Assembly (NCBI RefSeq): GCF_954871325.1 | Contig: NC_088776.1 | Coordinates: 12,462,052 to 12,526,051, forward strand | From: Gordionus sp. m RMFG-2023 | Taxonomy: Eukaryota; Nematomorpha; Gordioida; Chordodea; Parachordodidae | Length of the DNA stretch: 64,000 nt | Reading direction: 5' to 3' | Shown here: in pieces, positions 33,408-46,715 of the stretch | How the letters are laid out: the number at the start of each line of letters is the position of its first letter | Position numbering within the stretch: the first letter of the stretch is position 1 | Made by a program: the position numbers and the translations under genes | The notes under the pieces: generated by a model | Seen by the model: the letters and a program-made list of their open reading frames with translations, nothing else | The model's database searches: none | Told to the model about the DNA's origin: nothing

Positions 33408-36152
33408 CAGGGGCCCCTTCAATGGGGGGGAGGGGGGTCCGAAGCAACTGCTTCAGTAAATTTGAGTGGGGGTACTTTTTTACATCCATCATGATCATAT
33501 GATTTCTGGTTTATAAATGTAACAATAAGACCCCCCCCCCCCTCACTTAATATTTAATTTAATATATTGACGGAAATTTTGGTCGATGTTTAGTAAATTT
33601 GTTATCCGAATTTCTTGTCATAAATTATTTTTCCAATTTTAAAATATGCCTAAAAATATTAACCAATATTAACAATAGCAAAATTCCTAGAAATTGGATT
33701 ACTTATAGTATTAAAATGTATAAATTTTTTGCTTAACATGTCTCTTATTTGGTGGTCCCTACGCAAATACAAAATGGACATGTGAAGGTCTAGATAAATG
33801 GCAAAATATTAATCGTGATATTATTCTGCATGAATCTTCACAGGCACATATGATGGCCGATAATGAAAGGCTTTCTCATAGTAAAAATTCGATATTAAAA
33901 TTTATAACACCTCAGAAAGAATGTGTAGATAATAACCGTTCTATTATAAGAATTATAATAAGATGTTTAGATTATTTAATATCTCGTAACCAAGCCTTCT
34001 GGAGGAACAGGCAACAAGAAGGCAATATGATGGCCCTTATAGAGCTTATTGCAGATTCTGAACCTATACTAAAAATGTATATACAGCAAAATGAAGAAAG
34101 AAAAAAGGATAAAAAAAATAAGGGATTAAAAACGAAATTATATTCAAACCTATTATCATATAATAACATAAACATTCTCATTGAAACCATGAAAAATATG
34201 ATTATAAAAAAAATTCAAAATGAGATTACATTTAACAGGTGCTTTTCAATCATAGTTGATGGCACATACGATTTTTCGAAATCAGAAGCAATAGCTTTGA
34301 TAGTAAGATATGTTAAAAATAGTGAGACGCCGACTGTTGAAAGACTGATTGACATATATTGTACGGGAAATACCACAGGTCTCGATATAAAGCATAATAT
34401 AATATCCAAACTTGGCTCGATGAATTTACCCCTTGAATATCTAGTTGGGAAAAGTTATGATGGCGCCTCAAACATGAGTGGAAGAATCAATGGTGTGCAA
34501 ATCTTTATTAGAGCAGAGGCGCCAAAGGCAGCTTTTATTTGGTGTTATTGTCATCGATTAAATTTAATCGTTGTTCAATTATGCCAATCAATTAAAGAAC
34601 TTCGAAATGTTCTAGGAATACTAGATGAGATTTATGTCTATTTTAATAGTGTAAAAAGATATGAGGTACTCAAAAAATTTCAGTGTAATGATCTGAAAAA
34701 ATCGCAACGATTTCTACGCGTCAAGAATACCAATCGGTAATAGTTCCTTATTTATTTAAATTTTAAATGTTTTTTTTATTTAGAAGCTGGCTATCGTCAT
34801 ATAAAGCTATTGTAAATTTTTTTCAACTTTATGATGCCTTGAGGGCAGCTTTAACAAATTTAAAGGATTCTGAAGATCCTGCCACTTCCACTATGGCTAG
34901 TGCTATAGTCTTTAGAATAGAAAAATTTGATTTTATCTTTTCACTTAGTGTTTTGGATAAAATATTGTTGATAACAAGTTTGGATTGTACAAAATTGCAA
35001 ACCATTTCGAAGGATATAGGGTATGCAATAAAACAAATTCAATTGACAAAAGATTGCTTGATTAATTTGAGAAGTATAATATAAATTATTGTCTTAATTA
35101 TTTTTTAATCTAATAGATAATAACACTGAATTTTTGGATGTTTTTTTAAAGGCGCAAGATTTTATGAAGGAGAGAAATCTACATTTTGATTTTGAAAGTT
35201 CTAGACTTCAAACATTACAATCCAAAAAGGAGAGGTATATATACTTTCATCATTAAATATAGTAATTTTTTTTAGCTTTAAAATAGATGTGTTTTATGCT
35301 GCACTCGATTTAATTATTATGCAGTTTAACGAAAGATTTAATGATGATTCCATGAAATTTTACATCAAACATCATTTTTTTACGCCAAAGGTAATGGCAG
35401 AAAAATCAATTATTAAAGAAGATATCGAGGATATCTGTGAATTTTACAATTTAAATTCAAGTCAAATTTTCGAAGAAATGTTGAAGTTTAGGCATATTTA
35501 TAAGATGGCCAAAATGGGGAATGTAATTATTACTCATGACATAGAGGTTCAAAAATATAAAGATTTGTCAGATTCTGAGAATTGTAAATTTATTTAATTA
35601 AAATTACCAATACATTATTTAGCTTCTTCTGATGATGATGATAATTCAGGGACTTACGATTCATTGAAAAACTATTCATTTATTTTACCTTATCGTTTAC
35701 TTTTAAATTATTCTGCTTTCCCTAATTTAAGAATTTTATATAAATATTTATTAACCATTCCCACAACCTCATGTACTGCCGAAAGAGTCATGAGTAAAAT
35801 TAAATTAATTAAAACAAGACTGAGCAGTACCATGAAAGATTCTTTTCTCAATAATTTAACCATATTATCAATGGAAAATTTTTTATTTAAACAATTAAAT
35901 ACTGATGAAATTATAAATTCTTTCGCTTTCTCTTCCCCTAATTTATCTAAATTATTCATTTAAAAATAATATTTATAAAGTTATATTTTTTGCATTTTAT
36001 TTATATTATATATTAAAAATTGATGCAAAAATTATTTTTGAAATTTATGGGTGTCATAATTATCATTTTTTCGAAGGGGGGGATACTTGTCAAGGGGGTA
36101 CTTTTCATGGGGGTATTCTGCTTCATTCGCTCAAAAAGTGTAGGGACCACTG
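33408..36152 (+). mobile_element. Complete-looking hAT transposon (ZMYM1/TTF-finger family A)
   Basis: 2,745 bp. Left end CAGGGGCCCCTTCA; right end read inward CAGTGGTCCCTACA (three mismatches in 14). Both sides carry AATGGGCA (33400-33407 and 36153-36160), an exact 8-bp duplication. The interior encodes a full set of hAT transposase domains in five exons whose phases all agree and which show no stop within them. It is the best-preserved mobile element here and could be recently active. A decayed relative lies at 53403-55087. Confidence 0.9.
33691..35963 (+). CDS. hAT transposase, TTF zinc finger family, five exons
   Basis: Exons 33691(or earlier)-34736, 34784-35073, 35117-35234, 35276-35583 and 35623-35963; short introns (38-47 bp), phases consistent. 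Domain order: TTF-type finger (WITYSIKMYKFFCLTCLLFG with CxxC, then WQNINRDIILHESSQAH), DUF4371-like region (CFSIIVDGTYDFSKSEAIAL, first Asp; VGKSYDGASNMSGRINGVQ, second Asp; CYCHRLNLIVV), an insertion region (RSWLSSYKAI; NTEFLDVFLKAQDF), and the C-terminal dimerisation domain (LLTIPTTSCTAERVMSKIKL). The product cuts and re-inserts the element in the nucleus. The initiator Met is not resolved: the frame is open upstream to ~33563 without ATG, so a small 5' exon is possible. Confidence 0.87.
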
Positions 36153-36160
36153 AATGGGCA

Positions 36161-38465
36161 GAGCTGCCAAAATATATAATTTTGACATATTAAAAGTAGT
36201 CTAAAATGTGTTTGAAATTATGGAAAGCATCCATAGCATTTTTATTATACACAGGGGCGTTACTAGCTTATACAATCTCAATAGGATCAAAAAAATAAAA
36301 AAGAATTGATAAATATATAGAGGTATTAACTATTAAATTTTTGAATGAAATAGGGCAAAAGATATTGCTATAAAAATATATAATTTTATTACAGACCTTT
36401 TATAATATAATAATATTGCTAAACATCAACCTAATCTATATACTGCAAGCAGTCTAGGAATTATTTTACAAATAAAATGATTTCTGGATCACTTCTACTA
36501 TTAAATGTAATTTAAAAGGGTTAGAGATTATACTATAATGATGCAATGTAAATGAGGGGGTTTTTAATTGAATTAATGTTCAAAAAATAACTCTTATTAT
36601 TTTAAAATTTATAAAGGGGGTACCATTATAATTAAAAGGGGTGATTAATAATGTTGAATGCCGCCGGAGGCGGTGGGAACTTTTAGGCGTAGGTATAGAT
36701 TGGGGGGGGAAGGAGATTTATATCCAGTGAATATCCTATCATGTAGACGCTACTGGGAATATCTACCCCACAATAAAAATCTACCACATATTTAATTTTT
36801 CTCTAGATTGGTGTCACAAGGAGGAGATTGTCATTGTGAGTCAAAACCTAAATATAAAAAGAAATATATATATAAAAAATGAAATTAATACTAATTAGGA
36901 ATGTTGAAAGTATGGCTTTTGAGACCTAAAAATAAAAAAAGAAAACAAATATATATATATAAAAAGAAATTAATAATAATTAGGAATCACGAAATCATGA
37001 AATCAATTTAATCCTTATTCAAAATTATATCATTATCAAATTAACAAAATTATAAAAGTAAAAATAATAAAAAAGATTAATAAAAATAAAAAATAAAATA
37101 CCAAAAAGTTAATAATTATAAAAGATTATTTGAAATTGTACAAATTGGAGTTTTTATACTCTTTTCAATCTTCTTTATAAATAATATTCATAACTTAAAT
37201 TATTCTCACTATTCAAATATAATATTTTTATCACGCGTTATAATAATAAATCCAAAAGAACTCTTTATGCAAATTAAATATAAAGTACAAATTTAACGAA
37301 TTTACATATTACAACAATTGGAAATAGATTCAAAAGGATTTTGCGGCAATAATATTTACAGACTTGTAAGTGCTGCCTGTCAAATTAACAACTTTTCATT
37401 TATTTGAGTTATAAAAGTATATATGAAAGGGATAATGAGATTTATTTAGTATTCTCCTACTGATCGACCCTATATTAATATTGTAACAATAAACTGCTCT
37501 TACTGCGAGTCAAGGTAGACAATTATTAAATTCATAGAGCCCTGCTTTTGATAGTGTTGTTAAAAAACCAGATTTAATTAGATTTTTAAAACGGCCAGAT
37601 TAAGATTTCAGTCAAAATAACATAATATTTAAACCTGGAAATTTTGCTCTTACTATTTGGCAAATCTCAACGCATGCCTATTAATTTGCCTAGAATCTAT
37701 ATAAGCCGTTTTTAAAAATAGATCCAAATTTTAACAATATTTATTAGCTTATGACAATGACATATAATTGATGTAAGTCGTCAGCTATTTTCCATAATGT
37801 CCTCAACTTCAATATAATCTTAGCTATTCTCATTATTCAAATGGATGCCGTTTTATTAATATATTTTATTTTGTTTTACAGTAATTTCAAATAATTTGAT
37901 ATTTTAAAGCCAAGAAAAATTTTAAATTGATAATAGATAGAATAAATTAGTAGCATATTTATTTTTCTGTGAATGTGACAAATAAATGTAAAAGAAATAT
38001 ATATGCAATAAGTGGTGGGAATAATTATTATGAGATATTAATTAATAATAAAACAGTAATATTTTTTAAAAATATTTTATCCGGTATCTAAATATTTTGA
38101 CTTTGTGTAGGGAGAAAAGCCCCCCTCTCCCTGCCACAAGCCTTGATCGAAGATAACATGATAACAGATACAAAACGGTAAGAAAAATAATATACAATTT
38201 ATTAAAACTAAGGAATATTCCCCTGGAAAATAAATAATTTTTTCGGGATCACTAGTGCTAACGAGAAGTAAAAAAAAATTAAGGGCGAAAAATTATAGTT
38301 TACTTAAACTAATATTTTTTAAAGATATTAGTAAATCAATAAGATATTATTTATTTGATATTATGATATCTAACATTTGTCATATTTAATAAGGTAAATT
38401 TTTAGAAAGATTATGAACCAAAGAACAAATAAATTCTTACATGCATTATTTTAAACACTTATGAC
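36161..38465. other. AT-rich intergenic sequence with minor repeats
   Basis: 36252-36270 (CAGGGGCGTTACTAGC) looks like a hAT left end. A ~75-bp unit is repeated at 36842-36905 and 36925-36990 (ctaaatataaaaagaaatatatat...aattaggaat). G/C-rich patches at 36657-36712. No host gene recognised. Confidence 0.4.
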
Positions 38466-38952
38466 ATATGAATCATATTTTTTAAAGATAAGACTCTTTA
38501 AATTCTTAATATTAGCTTCCTTATACTATGGTATGGAAACTTGGAACGATAATATATCAGATAATAACAAGATGCAAGTTTTTTAAACAAATGTTTAGGA
38601 TATTTAACTAGGACCTTTTATCCGCGAAACACTACTAATTATATGCTATGGGCGAGTTATGATATCCTTCCTATTCATAAAACAATAGAATAAAAGAAAA
38701 TTGAGTTGGTGGGCCATATTTTGAGACACCCCTTGAATAATTTAATCCATCAGGCACTTATAGATCAATCCCCTGAAGACACTGCTCTTAAACCTTTTTT
38801 ATCCCATAAAAGCAGTTGGTTTGGGAGAATTCTAAGATCCTTAACTGAATTAGATTTATCTTGGGATTTCCTAAAGAGAGCTTCGATTGACAGGAAAGTC
38901 TTCAAACATATTTTGAGACTTATATATGAACATATGACGAATACTTGCTGAA
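38466..38952 (+). mobile_element. LINE 3' remnant (post-RT region)
   Basis: Plus strand gives KIRLFKFLILASLYYGMETW near 38485-38545, then LGPFIRETL and, in the open frame 38706-38951, VGHILRHPLNNLIHQALIDQ. This is the conserved tail after the RT domain of APE-type LINEs (LYGxExW ... LGHxLRxP). Stops break it up. It differs from the 23990 LINE and so represents a second LINE lineage. Confidence 0.65.
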
Positions 38953-39879
38953 GATTTATATTTCTTGTAAAGGAGTTTCCCAAGGGAATCTATATCATTT
39001 TAGGAACTAATATATTAGAGGTCAAGCCTCTATTTTAAAGTAATTAAATTGTTTTTTAATTATTGGTGATTAAATTAAACCATATTTTATAGGACATAAG
39101 TTAATTATTAAAGATATGGAGTTGTATTTGGTTATTTAGTGAATGGATAATGGCACCTTTAATGTCCCTTAGAAATACTTAACTTAAATTAATATTTTTA
39201 GACCATTATATTTGGAAGATTTTCTTTTAAAATGACTTTCCATTTTTATTCTACTTCTCATTATAACTTATTTATATTTCTATTTCCTGCTAATTTTAAA
39301 TATGCTACTCTATTGGTAGAGGGTTTAGTTCCACTTATTATTTTCTGGGTAATAGGATTGTCGGTATCCTGAGAAAAAAATCGGCTTAATTATATGAAGG
39401 ATAGGCCTTCATATAATTCACGTTCACTCATTTTGGGCAGGTCTGTGACCAACGTGCAAGATAAGATAAGATAAGAATGATCAAAATTTCTAAAATTTTC
39501 CTAATTAACAATACTTTGTTGAAAAGATTTATTTCTATAAAACAACGGAAATCTCTGGAGCAAGGCACTGACAATGATGAAATTATAGATGATGAATTAA
39601 TTGAGTAATATATATTATTTTTATTTATCTAAACACATATGAGATGACTGTTGATTAAAGGTCTCCCTTATAAATAAATTAAATATAGTTTTAAACAATG
39701 ATGATAAAGAATAATATTTATTAAGATTTTATTTTTTTTAATAATTTAAAATTTCTATTATATTAATAAGAATTACAGTTGGCAGTATTGTAAATACTTG
39801 CATTATTATTTTAAAAAGATACTTTAATAGAAAAATCTCATATCTTTTCCATTTTCATGCCAAAAAATAGACATACAAA
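38953..39879. other. AT-rich sequence
   Basis: May include the 3' tail of the LINE remnant; ATAAGATAAG-type short tandem at 39461-39475. No gene. Confidence 0.35.
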
Positions 39880-41800
39880 TATGACTATAACCAGGAATTT
39901 TTTGCTGGGGGAAGTTCAACTGCTAATTTAGGGGGTCAATATTTTTTGATATAAAACAAAAAGTTAGGCAAGAATTTTTGATATTTTTATTAAAAATTTG
40001 TAAATGTAAATATGAATATAAAATAATACTTGACAATTTTTATTTTAAAATTTTAACATAAATGAATTAAATGCTAAATTCGGTGTTATTTTTTTTAAAT
40101 AAGCCATAAAAATACTAAATTTACTTTACATTGATCTTTGATCAATTCTCTAGTGCTCAATACCTTTTTAGTATAGAGAATGAGGCATCACAAGAAGCCG
40201 TTAGTACTAAAATTATGTGTTTCTTTATTCTGCAACTTCTTTTCATGATGTTATGTTTCCACATTTAATAATGATTCTTAATAATCAGGATTAAAGGGGG
40301 ACAATGTATTAAAACATGATAGAAGATTATAATCATTGTGGGGAAAAAAATACAATAATTTCATGATAATACTTTTTTAAAGAACTCCAATTGCACTCCT
40401 TTTCACAATTAAATTTTAATTTGGCATCATTTAAAAAATTTTTTTAAGTGCTCTTGATGATTCTCGAGGGATGAGATAAAATATTGATATAAGTTTTTCA
40501 GCCATAATTCTTATCGAATCAAAAGAATTATATCATCTTTATTTTTTAATATTTTAATTGTGGAACTAATACAATTTTTAACATCACTTTATTAGTACCT
40601 ACTGACTGTAGATACTTATTAATGGCATTGAGATAAAAAAAACTAAAGACCAACTGAATCATGAAGGGATACCTCTGAGTTAAAATTATTATTAAAAGAG
40701 TTAAATAATACTTCACCAATAGCTACACAATCCTCATAAATAATATGAGATATTTCTAAATGATCAGTTCCACCCCAGGTCTTAAGAGTGTGGCCTTCAT
40801 ATTTGCAGGATATGTTAAAATGCCTAAAAATTATACAATGCATTAGAATTAAAAAATACAATAATTATACGAAGGTAATTATTTATTAATTTTTTTAAAG
40901 CAGTGTTTGTATTCCTCCATTTCAGCCAGACATGTCTGTGTCATATGCCTGGCTTATTACATTTTATGTGTTTAATTCATTAAGCTGCTTTAAAATACAA
41001 ATGCTTTCAGCAGAAAGACATGTAAATTAATAATTTCTAGATTTTCTTAAATTTCTCCACAAAAATATAACAAATATATATGAGGTTTAACTGATGCATC
41101 TTTTGTCTCATCAGCCTAAAGGCAAAATAAAGGCATCTACTTTTGTCATATCTTTCTGAGGCATAACAGCACCATATCTGCCATAGATTAGACTACATTT
41201 TAAATTTGGGATGCTGTATATTAAGGATTTTGGATATTCATTTCTTAATTTTATTTAATTCAGGATATTTTTGGATGGTGATGGTGCATGAAAACATTGA
41301 TATAAATATCAGAAGAATAAATATGTTTTCTTTTTTTTATCCCCCCACATAAAGGTAGCTTCTTTGCTAAGAAGCAGCATCAAATCAAATATTGATTTCA
41401 GGTAATAGCGATTAGTTAATTTGCTGACTGTGTCCTTATAAGATTTTTATTATGCCATATTATTGAATTTTAAATGAGATTTTGAGCTTTCATTTTATAG
41501 CAGTCCCTTCTTTGCAGCAAACGCATTATATCAATTGATGAATCCCTTTTGTCCAAATTCATCACTTGGGTGACTAATTTGTAATTAGATATTTTGTAAC
41601 AAATTTTTTATTGGTATGTCCTTGTTTATTAATTTGTATAAATTAAATAATATTTATTTAAAAATTTTGTTGTATTAACTATTTTTTTTTAAATTTGGGG
41701 GCTGGAAAAATTTTGGCGGCCATTTGGGATACATATTTTTTCGAGAGGCTAGGTTAAGAGCTTAAAATTTTTTTGACCCTCCCCCTCCCCAACTTCATAT
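39880..41800 (-). mobile_element. Decayed hAT copy (family B), minus strand
   Basis: Inverted copy of the 2767-5108 element. The 3' end at 39893-39955 matches the C-rich right end of that copy. 41700-41765 matches its left subterminal segment (CCAGCCCCCAAATTT on the minus strand). GATGAGACAAAAGATGCATC on the minus strand near 41115 matches its first-Asp region. The open minus frame 40643-40861 (RHFNISCKYEGHTLK) matches the exon after the GGCGGTTTAACGTATCCTG junction. Many stops; terminal repeats degraded. Confidence 0.7.
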
Positions 41801-44193
41801 TTATTTGCATATATATACTTTAAAACCTTAATATTTTTTATGTATTCTTGAATTAATTATGTTGTTTTTATTTATTTCTAATCTTTATATGTTAAAACTT
41901 TTATCATTATTTTATATTTTGATGTACCAATTTTTTTGTTGTATGTGTATGCATATTAGACAATTCATTTTTATCATTCCTTATCCATATTAATTAATTA
42001 TTTATAAGTTTTGGCAAATTCTGTTATATCTTTTATTGTAAATTATTTTAACTCTAATAAGGTACTTGTTTCTATATATTTTTATTTAAATTTATATATA
42101 AATTATATAATTATTTAATATTTTTGATGTTGTTTTACTTTATTTTTTAATAAAAAATAATTATATAATTACAACTATCTATATTGTCATAATAAATATT
42201 GCATCCTACGATAACAACCAAGAAAGAAATAAATCGAATATTATAGATAGATATGAAAAAAATTTAAAGTTTCTTATATTAATATATTCATTAGTCTACA
42301 AGACACAAAGGTAAAATATATTCCCAAAGTTGGAATTAAAGTCTACAAAGAATTCCAACAAAATTAATGTACATCTTTATTTTCACGATATGCAACACAA
42401 ATGTTTATTAATCAAATAAATATTTATTTATTACAATACAAATTTAGTTTCCATTTTTTTGTTCAAAAAATTAGACCTTTTTCGAAATGCTTATTATGAT
42501 CATCTTTGATTGTTTAATATTATGTTAAACAATAAAATACTAATATATTTGTTTTCACATTTATACTTTATACTGTTTTTTAAATTTATTTTAGGCTTTA
42601 AAGAGAAATGAATCAATAAAATTTTTATCACACTTTTTCAATATTCATCTTATTTTTAATTCTGTAATGGAAAAGCTTTTATAACTCTTACATGTTTTAA
42701 TAATGGTAAGGGTAACATAATGATAGGTCACTATTTTTGAGGTAAAACTAGTAACTTAATTGTTATATTTGAATAATAATTAATTTTTTTCAAGTAACAT
42801 GTCAACTTTGATACAGATCAGTTGCCATTATAAAATTGATCTTCGCCAATTGCCAATATTAGCCTACCCATTATTTCGTTAAGCTGCAAAATTAATAGAT
42901 TTTTGTTACATGTTCTGCTACCTAAAATACATTTTATAGATATTTGATGAATAATTTATTCCAATAAATATCAATGGAATATTCACAAAATTAATAATTT
43001 TAAAGTGACTAATTTTTCAATAAGTTTCTTCAGAGATGGTAATAAAGATTGTACTATATTTCTTATCGAATATTTATGAGGTATTTGAATTTCAGATTAG
43101 AATTTTAAAGATATTGAAATACTTGAAACTCAATATCATCGAATTTGTTGTTAAATTGGGTATTTGGTGATTAGCAAAAATTCATCATTATTTACTTCGG
43201 TATCACTAACTAAAAAAGTGTAAAATTTTTGTATTTAATGAAATCGACTCTTTAAATAATTCTTGCATGTATTTAATTTTGCCCAAAGGAATTCGCCATT
43301 TAAAATATGGACGGGAAATCATAGTCAAAAATATGGTGTTACATTCCAAACAAAGAATATATTTTCATCTTTTCTTTACACCAATTAAAGTTGCACATAG
43401 GTAAACAATATTTTGGAGGCACCTTTAAGAAAATAAGTTTTTGTGGAACTGTAAATATTATTGGAACGAAATCACAATAATATCCTTCTTAATCTTTTTG
43501 TGGTAGAGATAATATTTGAATATATTCTATAAAATAAAATAAGATTCTTTTAAACCTATTAGGCTGCCCGTTTCAAAAGCAAGGGAAGTTTAGTTTTTTG
43601 TTTTCGTGTCATAGCGCCATTACTTTAATAGTCTAAGAATTCCAAAAATAATAAATATGCACTGTTTACCTCCTGTTCAACAATTGATAAAAGGTGTATT
43701 GCCTTAATTATATAATAAGTAGTGTCAGCCCGCCCCTTAAAATTTGGGTTTCACTATAAGGGCTTCGAATTCTAATAATGTTTTTTTTGGGAAATTATTA
43801 AATCTTATTTTTTGTTGCTTACATTTTGAATGTCAAACAGAAATTTATGCTTTCATAATATTATCATCATTTGATATTTTAGTAAACTTTAGATTCGTTG
43901 TATTTTTAAATGTCCAGGGTAGATTCTCTAACATGATATATGATTAAAATCATCAATTTTCAGCAATGTGGGTCCTAAAAAATTTTTGGAACCAAAGATC
44001 CTTCCCTTGATGTTATTCTTTTTGGTTTACATAGAACACATTTCATTTTTTTGTGTTTTTTCAGTGTCGAACCTTTTAATATATAGGTTCGGTTAAGGTT
44101 CCAGAATGAAAAAATTATGATCGCTTTGATTCAGGCTAATTTAATATTAAAAAAATTCGGTTCATAAACCTTAGGTAATTATTATTTTTATAC
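41801..44193. other. AT-rich intergenic sequence
   Basis: No gene, RNA or recognisable element. The plus open frame 43744-43947 has no family features. Confidence 0.35.
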
Positions 44194-46389
44194 ATGTCCA
44201 AACCTTTTGTGCCATCTATGGCGAAAATATTCAGGCTTCCGTAATATTTTTTCTGGATATAATATTGAGTTAGATGTTTTTAAAAATCGGCTCAAATCGA
44301 GGCGTTTCAACGTCTTATTAAAATATCATTTAATAATCTCTTTACAATCCTGTATCCTGAAAATGCTCTCACAACCAAAATCTGTGTAACGTTTATAAAA
44401 CACTCAGGAAGCAAATAACCGTTCTATAGTGGTAAGTTTAATAAATGGAATAATTATTAATATATATGGTTGCAAATAGATATAAACCGGAATTCTACAA
44501 CTTTTCCTTTCCCAATATGCAAGAATATTGGTTTATTAATCCGTTTAATGGCGTTAAAAGAATTTATGTTACCTATTAATCGCTATTATTTTGTATTGTG
44601 GCATGTTTTAACGCTTCTTCTATTTAGATAAGTATTCAAAATCTCCCTGGGGATTGACGATTATTTTTATTTGACAAATTTAGAAGCTGGGCTTTAAGGC
44701 GAAAATTATTTTTAGGGACTGTACCCCTTGGCTACAGGATGCGTGTTAATTATTGCCTTCCTTTTTAAATCTGATAATGATGACTAAGCAGGGTCGGATT
44801 TTCAAAAATATCTATTCAAATATAAATATTTTTTTAAGAGTATTTGAATATAGATACAAATACCTACATAAATTTTCAAAAAAAATATTTAGATGCAATT
44901 ACTTTTTGCAGGTCGATTTTTTTAGTACTACTTTCATTTTTTACGTTAAATAATATTTTTATTGTTGCAAGTATATCACATAAATTTAATAATTGCAAAT
45001 ATAATTAATATCACATTTTATCTATATATTATTGATATTTTGAAAAAATTCTCATCCAAATATAAAACATTTAGATGTTTATATTATCACAGAATTCTAA
45101 AATGTCTCATAAATATAATAGTTTAAAATATTAATACTTTCACTCTTGTGTCACAAATTTAAATAAATATGAACTTAAGTTGAATTTATAATAATTATTT
45201 GTTTTCGTCTAATAGTGAAATCGTAATAAATATAAAAAAAGTATTCGTATAGTATTTTAAATACAAATATTAGCATTACTTTCCAAACCTGCAAATTGGC
45301 CTTTTTTTTTACAAGAATTCTTTAATTTTTCAGGAAAATTTTTATTCCTTATTCAATATTTGTTATCTTTACATATTTTTTTAGTGAAGAACAAGCCAAT
45401 GACCATAAAAGGAATAAAATTTATCGCCATAAAAAAGCGTATAGAATACCTTCTCGATTGCCAGAATTGGTGACTTCCATTGCTAAATATCAAATTTATC
45501 ATCTCTACAATTTCAAACCAGATACCTACGATTTTCATTTTTTCCTCAATAATTATCCCATCTTGGGTGCGGCCTCGATAAACAGGATATTAAAAACTAA
45601 GCCCAGAATCAGGTGAGATTTTAGTTATTATATTAATCATTCCATTTATTAAACTTATAAGTATAGAATGGTTATTTGCTTCCTGAGTGTTATATAAATG
45701 TTAATTAAAACCTACAATTTTTTTAAAAAAAACCTATTCCAGACCTGACTTAATTTAGTCTGCCACTGCAATTAACGCTCAAATTATTTAATCCCATTAT
45801 TCATAACATTTTAAATATTTTACATATCAGAAATTTAAAGGATATCAAGGTGCATGATGACAATGTTCTAAAGAATTGGGCAAATTTGATTAATGGTGAA
45901 TACGATCATTATCCTTCTTTTTCTTTCATAAAGCTAGATCCAAACAAAAGTCCTTTATATAAACTTCATTTCGCTAATGGGAGAGCTGATCTACCCTTCA
46001 ACTTTGACAATTTATATCAAGATAAAACCTTTATTAACCCAACTGATGATTTTATTCTAGACGTTGAACACGCCAATAATAAAGCTACAAAAAAAATTAA
46101 AATGTCGCAAGAAATATTAGATAAAGAAATTTTAAAAATTGACAAAGGTAATGATGAAGCTAAAATGAATTTGAAAGGCCTTATAAAGAATGAAAAAACC
46201 AGAAATACGATTAGAAAACGTGAAACAAATTTTTTGAATATATTACCGCCATTATCAATCACAAATTACATAGAAGAACACAAACATAAAAGGGAGAATA
46301 CGATTGAAAATATGAAAATTCAACTCAATAAACATTATCAACAAATAAACATCGAACTAAAAAAAATTTGGGAAACAGTCATAATTTAA
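44194..46389 (+). CDS. Unidentified small basic protein, three exons
   Basis: Exons 44194-44240, 45385-45612 and 45831-46389; splice phases agree (2, 2), giving ~277 residues. The exon-1 boundaries (MSKPFVPSMAKIFRLP) are a phase-consistent guess; exons 2 and 3 are well supported (GTGAGA donor; CAG acceptor; AGA codon split). The N-terminal part is basic (KRNKIYRHKKAYRIPSRLPE), followed by a compact helical segment with HTH-like spacing (ELVTSIAKYQIYHLYNF; YPILGAASINRILKTKPRIR). The C-terminal ~80 residues are Lys/Glu-rich helix, likely coiled coil. The N-terminus is compatible with mitochondrial targeting, and the helical module loosely recalls mitochondrial regulator or neugrin-like proteins, but I do not recognise a family. 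It converges on the emerin-like gene. Confidence 0.6.
44389..44466 (+). repeat. Inverted repeat, left arm (intron 1)
   Basis: About 75 bp, inverse of 45629-45702; shared cores ACACTCAGGAAGCAAATAACC and TAAGTTTAATAAATGGAA. The arms flank exon 2 (45385-45612) of the small basic protein gene. Confidence 0.75.
44789..45291. mobile_element. hAT-type MITE in intron 1
   Basis: Starts CAGGGTCGGATTTTC and ends TTTCCAAACCTG (read inward CAGGTTTGGAAAG). The interior contains opposite-facing 'atatctattcaaatata' and 'gtattttaaatacaaatatt' words. The flanks do not form an exact 8-bp duplicate. Confidence 0.5.
45629..45702 (-). repeat. Inverted repeat, right arm (intron 2)
   Basis: Inverse of 44389-44466. 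Confidence 0.75.
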
Positions 46390-46504
46390 TTTATTTATAT
46401 AATTTTTATTAATAATACAAATTCATAATCGCCAGCATTTATTATATTTTTTAAAAATATTTATTCCAATACTTATTGATAGGGAAAAATAGTTTGAAAT
46501 GTAA

Positions 46505-46715
46505 TTAAGTATCCATAGATGGTATAGGATTATCTTCATCATGCCAATTAACTGACGAGGGAAATGTTAGAAAAATTATGAAGAGAAGGGTGATTATTAC
46601 GATAGCGAATATATATTTTTTATTGCTACTGCTCTTAATCGTGTCCCTTTGTGGCGGTCGACCGATCATAAAACGTTGGTCTCCTCCGCTCTGCAAATCT
46701 TGTACTTTCGAGGTT
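46505..46715 (-). CDS. LEM gene exon 5 (membrane anchor, stop)
   Basis: After acceptor CCGCAG it reads TSKVQDLQSGGDQRFMIGRP, then a 21-residue hydrophobic span and tail ending IPSMDT, stop at 46505. The AAA codon is split between exons 4 and 5. Confidence 0.75.
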
